This document shows positions 27,238 to 36,390 of a stretch of DNA of 64,000 nucleotides, one piece after another. The position numbers were made by a program, and so were the translations under genes. The DNA is from Caballeronia humi (GTDB taxonomy: Bacteria; Pseudomonadota; Gammaproteobacteria; Burkholderiales; Burkholderiaceae): the NCBI RefSeq assembly GCF_001544475.1, contig NZ_FCNW02000012.1:62001-126000 (forward strand), written 5' to 3'. The notes beneath the pieces were generated by a model. The model did not search any database, was not told the DNA's origin, and saw only the letters and a list, made by a program, of their open reading frames with translations. Numbering within the stretch: position 1 is the stretch's first letter; each line of letters opens with the position of its first letter.

Positions 27238-27265
27238 CCCAAGCGTCACCCGGAGACCTCGAAAC

Positions 27266-28300
27266 ATGACGGACAACAAGCAACTCAAGGGCACGATCCT
27301 CGTCACCGGCGGCGCCGGCTTCATCGGCTCGCACACCTGCGTCGAATTGCTCGACGACGGCTACGACGTCGTCGTGGTGGACAACCTCGTGAACAGCAAC
27401 GCGGAGTCGCTTGCACGGGTCCAGAAGATCGCCGGCAAGCAGCTCGCGTTCTACGCAGCCGATGCCCGCGACGAAGCCGCGCTCGCCAAAGTGTTCGACG
27501 ACCATCCGATCACTGGCGCGATCCACTTCGCGGCGTTGAAATCCGTGGGCGAATCGGTTGCAAAGCCGATCGAGTATTACCGCAACAACATCGACAGCCT
27601 GCTCGTCGTGCTCGACACGATGCGCGCACGCAACGTGAAGAACTTCGTGTTCAGCTCGTCGGCGACGGTGTACGGCGTGCCGCAAAGCGTGCCCATCGAC
27701 GAATCGTTTCCGCTCTCGGCGACCAATCCCTACGGCCAGTCGAAGCTGATCGCGGAACAAGTGCTGCGCGATCTTGAACTCTCCGATCCGTCGTGGCGCA
27801 TCGCGACGCTGCGCTACTTCAATCCGGTCGGCGCGCATAAGAGCGGCCTGATCGGTGAAGATCCGGCCGGCGTGCCGAACAATCTGATGCCGTACGTGGC
27901 CCAGGTGGCGGTCGGCAAGCTGGAGCGCCTGCGCATCTTCGGCAGCGACTACGAGACCCACGACGGCACGGGCGTGCGCGACTACATCCACGTCGTGGAC
28001 CTCGCGCGCGGCCATATCGCGGCGATCAATGCGCTGAAGACGCTCGACCGCAGCTTCGTCGTCAATCTGGGCACGGGCCAGGGCTACAGTGTGCTCGACG
28101 TCGTGAAGGCGTTCGAGGCGGCGTCGGGCAAGCCCGTGCCGTACGAGATCGTCGCGCGCCGCCCGGGCGACGTTGGCGCGTGCTACGCCGATCCGGCCGC
28201 CGCGGCGAAGCTGATCGGCTGGCGCGCGGAATACGGCATCGAACGCATGTGCGCCGATCACTGGCGCTGGCAGTCGCAGAATCCGAACGGTTTTGCCTGA
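27266..28300 (+). CDS. galE: UDP-glucose 4-epimerase
   Basis: This 344-residue extended short-chain dehydrogenase interconverts UDP-glucose and UDP-galactose (or the N-acetyl forms). It has the NAD motif VTGGAGFIGSHTCVELLDDG, the catalytic serine region FSSSATVYGVP and the Tyr-X3-Lys motif NPYGQSKLIAE. The C-terminal substrate part contains GTGQGYSVLDVVKAFE. GGAG lies 10 bases before the ATG. It supplies a galactose-type donor to the surrounding glycosyltransferases. Confidence 0.95.
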   Translation: MTDNKQLKGTILVTGGAGFIGSHTCVELLDDGYDVVVVDNLVNSNAESLARVQKIAGKQLAFYAADARDEAALAKVFDDHPITGAIHFAALKSVGESVAKPIEYYRNNIDSLLVVLDTMRARNVKNFVFSSSATVYGVPQSVPIDESFPLSATNPYGQSKLIAEQVLRDLELSDPSWRIATLRYFNPVGAHKSGLIGEDPAGVPNNLMPYVAQVAVGKLERLRIFGSDYETHDGTGVRDYIHVVDLARGHIAAINALKTLDRSFVVNLGTGQGYSVLDVVKAFEAASGKPVPYEIVARRPGDVGACYADPAAAAKLIGWRAEYGIERMCADHWRWQSQNPNGFA

Positions 28301-28307
28301 GGCCCGG

Positions 28308-28350
28308 CGGGCGCGCGTGCACCACGCGCGAGCCCGCGAGCTTCCCTTTT
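28308..28350 (+). terminator. Possible attenuator/terminator hairpin between galE and the PNPT gene
   Basis: The GC-rich inverted repeat CGGGCGCGCGTG (28308-28319) pairs with CACGCGCGAGCCCG (28323-28336), leaving a two-base bulge. A pyrimidine run, CTTCCCTTTTT, lies about 5 bases later. It may reduce readthrough into the next gene. Confidence 0.35.
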
Positions 28351-28366
28351 TCAACGGTCATTCTTC

Positions 28367-29476
28367 ATGCTCAGTTTCGCGCTTGCTTTTCTGATTTCGC
28401 TCCTCGTTACGCTTCTGATCGTGCGATTCGCGCATCTGCATGAGGGGTTCATCGGCGATACCGATCTTGCCGGCGTGCAGAAATTTCATTCGTCGCCGGT
28501 GCCGCGCATCGGCGGTGTCGGCATTTTGTGCGGGCTCACCGGTTCCGCGATCCAGCTTCACTGGGCGTATCCCGCCGTCTCGGCCGGCATCCTCGCGATC
28601 ATCGCGTGCGGCATGCCCGCGTTCTTCTCGGGCCTCATCGAAGATTTGACCAAGCGCGTGAGCCCGCTCGTGCGCCTCGTCTGCACGATGGCGGCCGCCG
28701 CCCTCGCTTACGCGCTGCTCGACATCGCGGTCACGCGCATCAGCGTGCCGCCGCTCGATTTTCTGCTCTCGTATGCGGTGATTTCGTGCGCCGTCACCGT
28801 GCTCGCGGTCGCGGCGCTCGCAAACGCGATCAACATCATCGACGGCTTCAACGGCCTCGCATCGATGGTCGCGGTGATGATGTTCGCGTCACTCGCGTAT
28901 GTCGCGTTCCAGGTGCACGACCCGATCGTGCTGTCGGCGTCGCTGATCATGATGGGCGCGGTGATCGGCTTCTTCATCTGGAATTTTCCGGCTGGCCTGA
29001 TCTTTCTCGGCGACGGCGGCGCGTACTTCGTCGGCTTCATGCTCGCCGAACTCGCGATCATGCTCGTGATGCGCAATCGCGACGTCTCCGCGTGGTTCCC
29101 GGTGCTGCTCTTCATGTATCCGATCTTCGAGACGTGCTTCTCGATCTACCGCAAGAAGTTCATTCGCGGCATTTCGCCGGGCATTCCCGATGGCGTGCAT
29201 TTGCACATGCTCGTCTACAAGCGGCTGATGCGCTGGGCGGTCGGTGCGCAGAACGCCCGCGAACTGACGCGGCGCAATTCGCTGACGTCGCCTTATCTGT
29301 GGCTTTTGTGCCTCGTCGCCGTGATTCCCGCGACGCTCTTCTGGCGCCATACGGTGCATCTGTTCTGCTTCGTCGTCGTGTTCGCGGCGACTTACGTGTG
29401 GCTGTACATCAGCATCGTGCGCTTCAAGGTGCCGCGCTGGATGGTGTTTCGCCGAGCGCATCCGCTGAAGAAATAA
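28367..29476 (+). CDS. Undecaprenyl-phosphate sugar-1-phosphate transferase (WecA/WbpL-like)
   Basis: This 369-residue polytopic membrane enzyme of the MraY/WecA family starts a glycan on undecaprenyl phosphate using a UDP-N-acetylhexosamine-type donor. About 10-11 helices are seen. Active-site regions are GLIEDLTKRVSPL (the usual DD is ED here), NAINIIDGFNGLASM, and FLGDGGAYFVGFMLAEL. A His-containing cytoplasmic loop GVHLHMLVYKRL matches the HIHH-like region. This is a different class of priming enzyme from the WcaJ protein at 51167-52546, so the window encodes two initiation routes. Confidence 0.9.
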   Translation: MLSFALAFLISLLVTLLIVRFAHLHEGFIGDTDLAGVQKFHSSPVPRIGGVGILCGLTGSAIQLHWAYPAVSAGILAIIACGMPAFFSGLIEDLTKRVSPLVRLVCTMAAAALAYALLDIAVTRISVPPLDFLLSYAVISCAVTVLAVAALANAINIIDGFNGLASMVAVMMFASLAYVAFQVHDPIVLSASLIMMGAVIGFFIWNFPAGLIFLGDGGAYFVGFMLAELAIMLVMRNRDVSAWFPVLLFMYPIFETCFSIYRKKFIRGISPGIPDGVHLHMLVYKRLMRWAVGAQNARELTRRNSLTSPYLWLLCLVAVIPATLFWRHTVHLFCFVVVFAATYVWLYISIVRFKVPRWMVFRRAHPLKK

Positions 29477-29495
29477 GGCCGGACTGGCCGGCCTT
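29475..29495. terminator. Terminator hairpin between convergent genes
   Basis: The 8 bp inverted repeat AAGGCCGG (29475-29482 with 29488-29495) overlaps the stop codon of the plus-strand gene and lies 11 bases from the stop of the minus-strand hydrolase. T runs are weak on both sides. Confidence 0.5.
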
Positions 29496-29505
29496 GTTCG
29501 TGGCT

Positions 29506-30327
29506 TTATGACTCGAGGAACGCCAGCAAGTCCGCGTTGACCTTGTCGGCCTCGACGGTGCACATGCCGTGCTGGCCGCCCGGATACACCTTCAGCGTCG
29601 AACCCTTCACGATCTTCGATGCCAGTTCGGCCGCCGCATGGATCGGCACGATCTGGTCGTCGTCCCCATGCAGGAAGAGCGTGGGGATGTCGAACTTCTT
29701 CAGGTCCTCGGTGTAATCGACCTCCGAGAACTGCTTGATGCATTCGTAATGGCCCTTGATGCCGCCGCGCATCCCTTCGAGCCAGAACAAATCGATGATG
29801 CCCTGCGACACCTTCGCGCCATCCCGATTGAAGCCGTAGAACGGCATCGCCAGGTCCTTGTAGAACTGCGAGCGATTGGCGGTGACGCCTGCGCGAATGC
29901 CATCGAACACGTCGATCGGCAGGCCGCCGGGATTCGCCTCGGTCTTGAGCATCAGCGGCGGCACGGCGCCGATCAGCACTGCCTTCGCGACGCGTTTCGT
30001 GCCATGCCGGCCGATGTAGTGCGCGACTTCCCCGCCGCCCGTCGAGTGTCCGACGAGCGTCGCGCCGGTGATGTCGAGCGTGTCGAGGAGCGCGGCGAGG
30101 TCGTCGGCGTAGGTGTCCATCTCGTTGCCTTCCGACGGCTGGCCCGAGCGCCCGTGGCCACGCCGGTCATGCGCGATCACGCGATAGCCCTTTTGCGAGA
30201 GGAACAGCATCTGCGGGTCCCACGCGTCGGAATCGAGCGGCCAGCCGTGCGAGAAAACCACCGGCTTGCCGGTGCCCCAGTCCTTGTAATAGATCTCGGT
30301 GCCGTCCTTCGTCTGGATCGTGCTCAT
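29506..30327 (-). CDS. Alpha/beta hydrolase, non-heme chloroperoxidase-like
   Basis: This 273-residue cytoplasmic alpha/beta hydrolase belongs to the perhydrolase/non-heme haloperoxidase group. The oxyanion region is [16 protein letters not shown], the nucleophile elbow is GHSTGGGE with Ser95, the acid lies in HGDDDQIVP (Asp222-224), and the base is His253 (GGQHGMC). The motif [12 protein letters not shown] is typical. AAGGAG is eight bases before the ATG. Its natural substrate is unknown. Nothing links it directly to polysaccharide synthesis, so it may be a bystander gene. Confidence 0.9.
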   Translation of the reverse strand: MSTIQTKDGTEIYYKDWGTGKPVVFSHGWPLDSDAWDPQMLFLSQKGYRVIAHDRRGHGRSGQPSEGNEMDTYADDLAALLDTLDITGATLVGHSTGGGEVAHYIGRHGTKRVAKAVLIGAVPPLMLKTEANPGGLPIDVFDGIRAGVTANRSQFYKDLAMPFYGFNRDGAKVSQGIIDLFWLEGMRGGIKGHYECIKQFSEVDYTEDLKKFDIPTLFLHGDDDQIVPIHAAAELASKIVKGSTLKVYPGGQHGMCTVEADKVNADLLAFLES

Positions 30328-30672
30328 CGTGCGAAGCTCCTTGGTTTGTGCGGCGGCGGCTTTTTTCGGCCGCCGCCAAGGTCAGTGTGCTGTGCGTGTG
30401 TGACGTGCGACGGTGCGGCGGAGGTGGCGCGATGGTCGAGCGTTCGCGCGCAAGCCCGCTCGCGACGTGCACAGGCAGCATCGTCGCGCAAACCGGGGAA
30501 AGTTTCAGGGATGGGGGTTACGGACAAGGCGCCGCTGTTCTGTTGAACAGGCGAGATACAAGATATCTGCCGCTAAACGGCCATTTCGGAGGCGCGAACG
30601 CGCCGTCTGATTTCGACCGGGTACCGGAAAGCGGTAAGACCGTACCGCTTTCCGGTACCCGGAGGTTTTTGA
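30328..30672. other. Non-coding gap with promoter of the hydrolase gene
   Basis: This 345 bp stretch lies between the hydrolase start and the end of the next minus-strand gene. It must hold the hydrolase promoter. Its one clear structure is the 20 bp perfect hairpin at 30617-30662. I see no convincing gene. Confidence 0.5.
30617..30670 (+). terminator. Perfect 20 bp hairpin followed by a T run
   Basis: CCGGGTACCGGAAAGCGGTA (30617-30636) pairs perfectly with 30643-30662 around a six-base loop, and plus-strand TTTTT follows at 30666-30670. It lies 11 bases beyond the minus-strand glycosyltransferase stop, where a terminator is expected. The T run, however, is on the plus strand, where no upstream gene reads. 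It may act from either side by stem strength alone. Confidence 0.55.
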
Positions 30673-31761
30673 TCAAGCCACCGCCGCCCGCGGCATCCTT
30701 TTCGTCACCTCATGCGCGACCGCCAGATACCTCGCGGCCGTATCCGCGAGCGTCAGCCCGCCGAGCGGACGCAGCGAACGCGGCTCGCGCAGCGCCGCCA
30801 CGAGCGCGCTCGCGTACGCGGCGGTATCGTCGGGATCGCAGAGGTGGACGCCCGGAAAATCCGCCGCGAAGCTGAACGGCCGGATCGTGCTCGCGACCAC
30901 CGGCACGCCCGATGCCAGCGCCTCCAGAAACGCGATGCTGTGCCCTTCCGAGCGCGACGGCATCGCGAAGACGCGCGATTCCAGCAACAGGTCCGCGACA
31001 TCCGGGCGCGGCCCGTGCAGGCTCACCCGCGCCGACAACCCGAGCTTCGCGACAAGATCGCCCACCGCCGCGTGATACGCCGGATCTTCGATCACGCCGC
31101 ACAGCAAGAGCCGTGCTTCGGGCACCGTCTGGATCACGCGCTCGAACGCGTGCACCGTCGACAACTGGTTCTTCACCGACGTGTAGCGCCCGATCTGTAC
31201 GATCTGCGCGCCGCCATCGATATCGTCGATACCGGCGAGCGGCCGCCGCGCGAAACGCGCCATGTCGACGCCGTTCGGAATCAGCGTCATCGACGGATGG
31301 CGGCCGACCGCGCCCACATAATCGTCGATATTCGACGGCGACACCGCGATCACCGCCCGCGCGCGCCGCGACAGCATCCGCTCGACGCGCCGGAACATGA
31401 GGCTCTCGAAGTCGTTCGTGGCGGAGTGCATCACGTACACGACCGGCACCTTCAGCGGCAACGTGCGCGCGTAGAACGCGGGAATCGTCGCGTGCGCGAA
31501 CAGCACGTCGGCACGGTAGCGCCTGACCGTCCGGTACAGGCTCCATAGCTTGCCGACACGCCCGTGCACGCGCTCCGGAAAAAGGCACTGCACGCCGTTC
31601 GCGACCAGTTCGGTCTGGAGCGCAACGAAATCGTCGTGTGGGGGCGTGAGCGCGGTCACGCCCACCGTCTCGCCGCCGCGCTGCTGATAGATCGCAAGGT
31701 CCTTCGCAAGCACTTCCGCGCCCGAGAGACGCGGAGCCAGAACGAGGTGCAGTATGCGCAT
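30673..31761 (-). CDS. Glycosyltransferase family 4 protein
   Basis: This 362-residue GT-B enzyme begins MRILHLVLAPRLSGAEVLAKDL, a typical start for this family. The acceptor half includes HATIPAFYARTLPLKVP, and the donor half has VQIGRYTSVKNQLSTVHAFE and MPSRSEGHSIAFLEALASGVPVV with the EX7E glutamates. The ATG at 31761 overlaps the flippase stop (TGATG) with GGAGG upstream, so the two genes are coupled. Longer open sequence upstream runs into the flippase gene and is not coding in this frame. Confidence 0.9.
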   Translation of the reverse strand: MRILHLVLAPRLSGAEVLAKDLAIYQQRGGETVGVTALTPPHDDFVALQTELVANGVQCLFPERVHGRVGKLWSLYRTVRRYRADVLFAHATIPAFYARTLPLKVPVVYVMHSATNDFESLMFRRVERMLSRRARAVIAVSPSNIDDYVGAVGRHPSMTLIPNGVDMARFARRPLAGIDDIDGGAQIVQIGRYTSVKNQLSTVHAFERVIQTVPEARLLLCGVIEDPAYHAAVGDLVAKLGLSARVSLHGPRPDVADLLLESRVFAMPSRSEGHSIAFLEALASGVPVVASTIRPFSFAADFPGVHLCDPDDTAAYASALVAALREPRSLRPLGGLTLADTAARYLAVAHEVTKRMPRAAVA

Positions 31762-33011
31762 CACGCCTCCCTGACGATTCGAAAGAGCATCCACCCCGCC
31801 GCCGACCCGAGCCCCACCGTCATCGCCCACGCGATGCCGGTGACGCCCCACAGATGCGTCGCAACGGGCACGGTCACGCACAGCACGACCGCCTGGATGA
31901 TGGACGCGTGCGTCGCGACCTTCGGCAAGCCGACGGCGCGCAGCCACGACACCAGCACCGCGATCACCGCGCCGATCGCCATGTTGATCACGAAGATGCG
32001 AAAGAGCGGCACGGCGCTGAGCCACGCGGGCCCGAGCACGAACATGAAGAGCGGCTCCGCGACGAGCCGCAGCACGATCACGAGCACCGCGAGGCCGATC
32101 GCCGCGAGCACGAGATAACGCCGGAACAGGCGCCGTGCGGACTCCACGTCCCGTCGATGATGCTCGGAGAACGTCGGAAAGAGGTACTGCGACATCGCGA
32201 TGGCGGCGTCCGCCAAGAGCATCTGCGCGAGTTTCGACGACATCTGGTACGCGCCAAGCTGAAGCGGCCCCAGCAGTTTGGCGACGATCACCTTGTCGAA
32301 CTGATTCAGCAGAAGATTCACGACGCTGCCCGCCCAGATCCAGCGGCTAAAATTCACGTAGTGTCCGATGCCGGAGAACGCGAGCCTCACAGGCGGACGC
32401 GGCGACATCGTGGTCCAGGTAAGCGTAGTTTTTAGCAATTCGCCCGCGAGCAGGCCGATCAGCACCGAGTACGCGCCCGCACCGGCCAGCGCGCAGGCGA
32501 GGCCGACCGCGCAATCGACGAACGCCGTCGATGTCTCGACGCCCGCGAGCTTCTGGAAACCGCGCTGGCGCGTCACGATGAAATAAGCGGGCGACGCGAT
32601 GCCGCGCAAAATCGGCAGGACGGCGGCGAGAAACAGGAGCCCGATCGAACCCGTCAGATGAAACTGGCTGCTCATGAACGGCGCGAGCGCGGCGAGCAGC
32701 ACGCCGATCAGCACGCCGCGCGCGGCGAGCGTCGTCCAGACGGCGCCGAGTTCGCCGTGCGTCGGCGCGTCGTGGCCCTGGACGACGGCCTGCGCGAGTC
32801 CCGTATCGGAGAGCGACTCGGCGATCGCAACCGCGAGCAGCGCGATGCTGACCGCGCCGATCGCCTCCGGCCCGAGAATGCGGCCGATGGCGAGAAACTT
32901 GACCGCGACCAGCCCCCGTACCACTACCTGTTGCAGCAGTACCCAAAACGCCGCATCGTGATCGAATCGCGCGCGCGCCGGTAGAAACGAAAGCCGGACA
33001 GATCTCACCAA
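31761..33011 (-). CDS. Polysaccharide flippase (Wzx/PST family), second copy
   Basis: This 416-residue membrane protein has 12 or so helices and the PST-family pattern FWVLLQQVVVRGLVAVKFLA, IGRILGPEAIGAVSIA, plus the mid-protein region WAGSVVNLLLNQFDKVIVAKLLG. These are typical of WzxC-like flippases in colanic-acid-type clusters. It probably exports the repeat unit made by the WcaJ/GDP-fucose pathway. It is transcribed together with the downstream glycosyltransferase. Confidence 0.88.
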   Translation of the reverse strand: MVRSVRLSFLPARARFDHDAAFWVLLQQVVVRGLVAVKFLAIGRILGPEAIGAVSIALLAVAIAESLSDTGLAQAVVQGHDAPTHGELGAVWTTLAARGVLIGVLLAALAPFMSSQFHLTGSIGLLFLAAVLPILRGIASPAYFIVTRQRGFQKLAGVETSTAFVDCAVGLACALAGAGAYSVLIGLLAGELLKTTLTWTTMSPRPPVRLAFSGIGHYVNFSRWIWAGSVVNLLLNQFDKVIVAKLLGPLQLGAYQMSSKLAQMLLADAAIAMSQYLFPTFSEHHRRDVESARRLFRRYLVLAAIGLAVLVIVLRLVAEPLFMFVLGPAWLSAVPLFRIFVINMAIGAVIAVLVSWLRAVGLPKVATHASIIQAVVLCVTVPVATHLWGVTGIAWAMTVGLGSAAGWMLFRIVREA

Positions 33012-33394
33012 GGTATTCCCCGCGCTGCTGGCTGTTGCAAACCGCGGTGCGGCGGCGTCTCGCGAGCGTTTTAACGCTCGTGGCGGCTACGGCACGCGTT
33101 CAAGGTGGCGACTAGGGGCGCAGCGATCGAGCGCCCGTGCTTTATCCCACGAAGTATGCAAAAGGTATCGTGGCAAAGACCACAATGGACGCCAACCCGT
33201 AGTCGAAATCGGCCCGAAACGTCATATCGTGTGGGCTTTGCCACTGTCTTTTGACGCCGGAAAACCACGCGACTTTGGCGCTTGCCGCACGCGCCGCAGT
33301 GCTAGTGTTGGGTTTCGTCGGCTCGATGCCGCTTGCTGCGCGCCGAAGCGCATGACGGCGCGCACCTCACACTTTTCCGACACGTTTTCGACGC
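33012..33394. promoter_or_regulatory. Divergent promoter region between flippase and glycosyltransferase
   Basis: This 383 bp stretch separates divergent genes. It holds a perfect 8 bp inverted repeat, CGAGCGTT-TT-AACGCTCG (33063-33080), about 52 bases upstream of the flippase start, which could be an operator. No sigma-70 boxes stand out. A long plus-strand open frame here looks like chance. Confidence 0.4.
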
Positions 33395-34597
33395 ATGATA
33401 AACGACACCGTCCTGATCATCGAGCCGAACTTCAGTGGCCATCGCTGGCGATACGCCGAGTGGGCGGCGAACGCCTACATGGAAGCGGGATATCGCTGCG
33501 TCATCGTGACGGAGCCTTCCAACGCGAGTCATCCGCTCGTCGCGCGGTTGCAGGCGGAGGACCGAGCGGAATTGCAGATAGCGCTCGTCGCGCCGCCGGA
33601 ACGCAGCGGCCGGCGGGGATTGTCGTCGATCAGTTACGCGCGCTTTCATCAGGACTTTCGGCACGCGTATGACGTCGCGAGCCGCGGGCGCGGCGTCGCG
33701 CTGGTGGTCGTGCCTTACGTCGATTACTTTTTTCTCGCGTTGCCCTTTCTCGGCTCGCCGTTTGGCGCGACGCCGTGGGTCGGCATCACGATGCGCTCGA
33801 ATTTTCATCACGATCAGGTGGGCGTGAGGGCGCCGCGCCGTCCGCTCGTCAACGCCGCGAAGACGCAACTCTTCATGCGCGCGATCCGCACGCGGGGTCT
33901 GAAAACGCTCCTCACCATCGATCCGACGCTCGCCGGCTGGTGGATGGACATCGGGCATCGTGGTTTGAAGGCGTCGGCGACGGCTGCCGCGATCGAATAT
34001 CTTGCCGACCCGTTCCCCGATGCGCGTGCCGCCGAGCCCGAACTCGCGAAGGCGCGTCTCGGTCTCGGCAGCGGCAAGCACGTGCTCGTCTATGGCGCGA
34101 TCAACGACCGCAAGGGGATATTCGAGCTTGCCGCGGCGCTCGCCGCGCGGCCCTCATCGAAGGAAGCGCCGACGCTCGTGATCGCGGGCGCGCAGGACGA
34201 GGAAGTGCGCGCGTCGCTCAAGGCAGCGACCGCGAAGCTCGTGCCGGCGCCGGTCGTGCTCGACAGGTTCATCTCGATCGAAGCGGAGCTCGATCTCTTC
34301 TCCGCGTGCGATGTCGTGTGGCTCGGCTACAAGGGACACTACGGCATGAGCGGCGTGCTCGTGCAGGCGTATCGCTTCGGCAAGCCCGTGATCGCGACGG
34401 CGGATGGTCTCATCGGATGGTTCTGCAGGACGGGGGAACTGGGCCCGATGGTCGATGATCTTTCGGTGGCATCGATCAATCGCGCGCTCGATGTGGTGCT
34501 CGCAGGCGTGCCTCATGCGACCCCGGGTGCGCAGCATTTGCTCGAGCGTAATACGCTCAGTCAGTTCAAGAAGACGTTGCGGCAGGCGGTGATTTGA
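33395..34597 (+). CDS. Probable glycosyltransferase (GT4-like)
   Basis: This 400-residue protein starts DTVLIIEPNFSGHRWRYAEWAA, the SGHR-type N-terminus seen in a subgroup of EPS glycosyltransferases. The C-terminal half has VLVYGAINDRKGIFELAAAL, TLVIAGAQDEEVRASLKAA and the donor-site-like WLGYKGHYGMSGVLVQAYRFGKPVIAT. The usual EX7E motif is degenerate: the first glutamate is replaced in the HYGMSGVL segment. The activity is probable, the substrate unknown. A strong terminator follows. Confidence 0.75.
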   Translation: MINDTVLIIEPNFSGHRWRYAEWAANAYMEAGYRCVIVTEPSNASHPLVARLQAEDRAELQIALVAPPERSGRRGLSSISYARFHQDFRHAYDVASRGRGVALVVVPYVDYFFLALPFLGSPFGATPWVGITMRSNFHHDQVGVRAPRRPLVNAAKTQLFMRAIRTRGLKTLLTIDPTLAGWWMDIGHRGLKASATAAAIEYLADPFPDARAAEPELAKARLGLGSGKHVLVYGAINDRKGIFELAAALAARPSSKEAPTLVIAGAQDEEVRASLKAATAKLVPAPVVLDRFISIEAELDLFSACDVVWLGYKGHYGMSGVLVQAYRFGKPVIATADGLIGWFCRTGELGPMVDDLSVASINRALDVVLAGVPHATPGAQHLLERNTLSQFKKTLRQAVI

Positions 34598-34623
34598 AGG
34601 CTGAAGCGATGCCCTGGAAACGC

Positions 34624-34650
34624 AAAAGCGGCGCACATGCGCCGCTTTTT
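34624..34650. terminator. Bidirectional terminator between convergent genes
   Basis: The perfect inverted repeat AAAAGCGGCGCA (34624-34635 with 34638-34649) has a two-base loop, with T runs in both directions. It lies between the stops at 34597 and 34675. Confidence 0.9.
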
Positions 34651-34674
34651 GCATTCAGGGAAGAACGACTCACC

Positions 34675-35838
34675 TCACGAAACATGCCCCGTCGCAGGCA
34701 CTTCGATCGGAGCTTTGCGCTTTGCAGGAAACAGCGCATCGCGAATTCGAAGAAACGGAAACTCGACCGCGCGCGTCGTCACATACCCGACGATTGTCGC
34801 GATCGCGAACTGCGCCGCCATGATGGCGAACCAAGAAGGAATCGCGGGCAGCCCCATCGCCGATGCCTTGCGAATCAGGATGTCGCCGGGCGCGAGCGCG
34901 AGCGAATGCCACAAGTAAATACCGTACGAATAGAGCCCGATCCAGCCGATCCCGCGATAGATCCACGAACCGCGAATCGATCCCGAGTATTCGAGCGTGA
35001 GCACGATGAGCGCGGTGAAGCCGATGGCCTGGATCGTATAGCCGATGCTCTGGTCGAGCGCGACGCTGCGCGTGCCGAATACGAGCCACGCGACGAGCAG
35101 CACCACCGTCGCGATCAGCGTCTTCTTGCGCACGGCGAGCCATTGGTATGCGGCGGGCTTCATCCAGTAGATCGCGGCGAGCATCACGCCGAAGAGCAGG
35201 CTGTCGATGCGGTACTGTGTATAGAAGAACGTGCCGTTCAAGTCGCCATTCGCGACCGCCGCGCTGCGCGCGACGAGCACGAGCATGCAGATCGCGAAAA
35301 GCACGCCGAGAATCGCATTAGCCCTCAGCTTGAGCCTTGCGAAGCCGATCAGGAGCACCGGCAGGAACAGATAAAAATGCTCCTCGACGGCAAGACTCCA
35401 GGTCTGCGCAATCGACGATCCGAAGTAGTTCTGCATGTGCGTCAAGTTCTGCACGAGGAACGTGTTCGTCGGATGGCGTCCCGCGAATACATGAAAGAGG
35501 ATCAGCACGTAGTACGCCGGCCAGATCTTGAACATCCGCCGGACGATGAAACGGCCCGCGTCGATACGACCATCCTGCGAGTATTGCTTCAGCAACAATC
35601 CGCCGACGAGAAAGCCCGAGAGCGTGAAGAACAGGTTCACGCCTTCATGGCCGAAGCTCTTCAGCGGCATCTCGATCGCCGCGATGATCGCGCTGCCCGT
35701 CGGGTACGAATGGAAGTGATAGCCCATCACCGCGATGATGGCGATTCCGCGGATGAAATCGAGTTCGATCGAGCGGGCCGGTCCGGGTGCCGGTGCCTGC
35801 CTGGATGACTGAGTGCGTGAAGCGCCGAACCAGCCCAT
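34675..35838 (-). CDS. Acyltransferase family 3 membrane protein
   Basis: This 387-residue integral membrane O-acyltransferase has about ten helices. It is of the kind that adds acetyl or other acyl groups to extracellular or LPS sugars. Features are SIELDFIRGIAIIAVMGYHFHSYP with the conserved histidine, NLFFTLSGFLVGGLL, IVRRMFKIWPAYY and TWSLAVEEHFYLFLPVLL, all typical of the OafA/Acyl_transf_3 family. The ATG at 35838 follows a GAGGGGG ribosome site. Open sequence further upstream lacks coding character. It probably decorates the EPS made by this cluster. Confidence 0.9.
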   Translation of the reverse strand: MGWFGASRTQSSRQAPAPGPARSIELDFIRGIAIIAVMGYHFHSYPTGSAIIAAIEMPLKSFGHEGVNLFFTLSGFLVGGLLLKQYSQDGRIDAGRFIVRRMFKIWPAYYVLILFHVFAGRHPTNTFLVQNLTHMQNYFGSSIAQTWSLAVEEHFYLFLPVLLIGFARLKLRANAILGVLFAICMLVLVARSAAVANGDLNGTFFYTQYRIDSLLFGVMLAAIYWMKPAAYQWLAVRKKTLIATVVLLVAWLVFGTRSVALDQSIGYTIQAIGFTALIVLTLEYSGSIRGSWIYRGIGWIGLYSYGIYLWHSLALAPGDILIRKASAMGLPAIPSWFAIMAAQFAIATIVGYVTTRAVEFPFLRIRDALFPAKRKAPIEVPATGHVS

Positions 35839-36390
35839 GCGTTCCCCCTCGTTGCGAAGGTCTCGTTGACCACGGTCCTCATGGCGCTCGAAGCAGCGCT
35901 TTAACGGACCTTTTACATGACGAACCCGCTGCCGTGGAGCGGATGCCACACGCGCCGGTTTTACCCGGCACGACGCACGTTCATACGAAATAAACGCGCG
36001 AAAATACGCTGGTTGCGCGCCTTCTTCCGGCCTATGAATCTTCTGCCGGGAATCACGGTTCGATCCGCCAACATCCGGTCGTTCGCCGACATTGGAACGC
36101 GCCGGGTGTCGGCGCTGCAACACTTCCCCGCAGTGTGCTCCAGACCCGCGAGACGATGCGTGGCGTGGCGCACATGGGGGTCTGTCGTTTCGCGCCGAAC
36201 GCTAGTCCTTAGGCGCCGCCGCGAAGGCGTGCACTTATGCCGCTGCTATATTCGACCCACAAATACGGGGGTACCCGGAGAGGGCCGTGACTGCGGGCGC
36301 GCGAGGCGCGACAATGGTCTTCGAGGGTACGCAGCGGCTTCGCAGTCGCCATGAAGAGCTTAAAGACCAGTAGTCACGAGCGAGATCGAC
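35839..36390. promoter_or_regulatory. Divergent promoter region upstream of the Wzy-like gene
   Basis: This 552 bp stretch lies between the divergent acyltransferase and polymerase genes. It must hold promoters for both. A TATATT box at 36247-36252 is a possible -10 for the polymerase gene but lacks a good -35. I see no gene or strong repeat. Confidence 0.35.

Noticed and set aside
33229-33672. A plus-strand open frame overlapping the start of the glycosyltransferase gene at 33395.
   Set aside because: It runs in a different frame through a clearly coding gene and its translation is Arg-rich without features.
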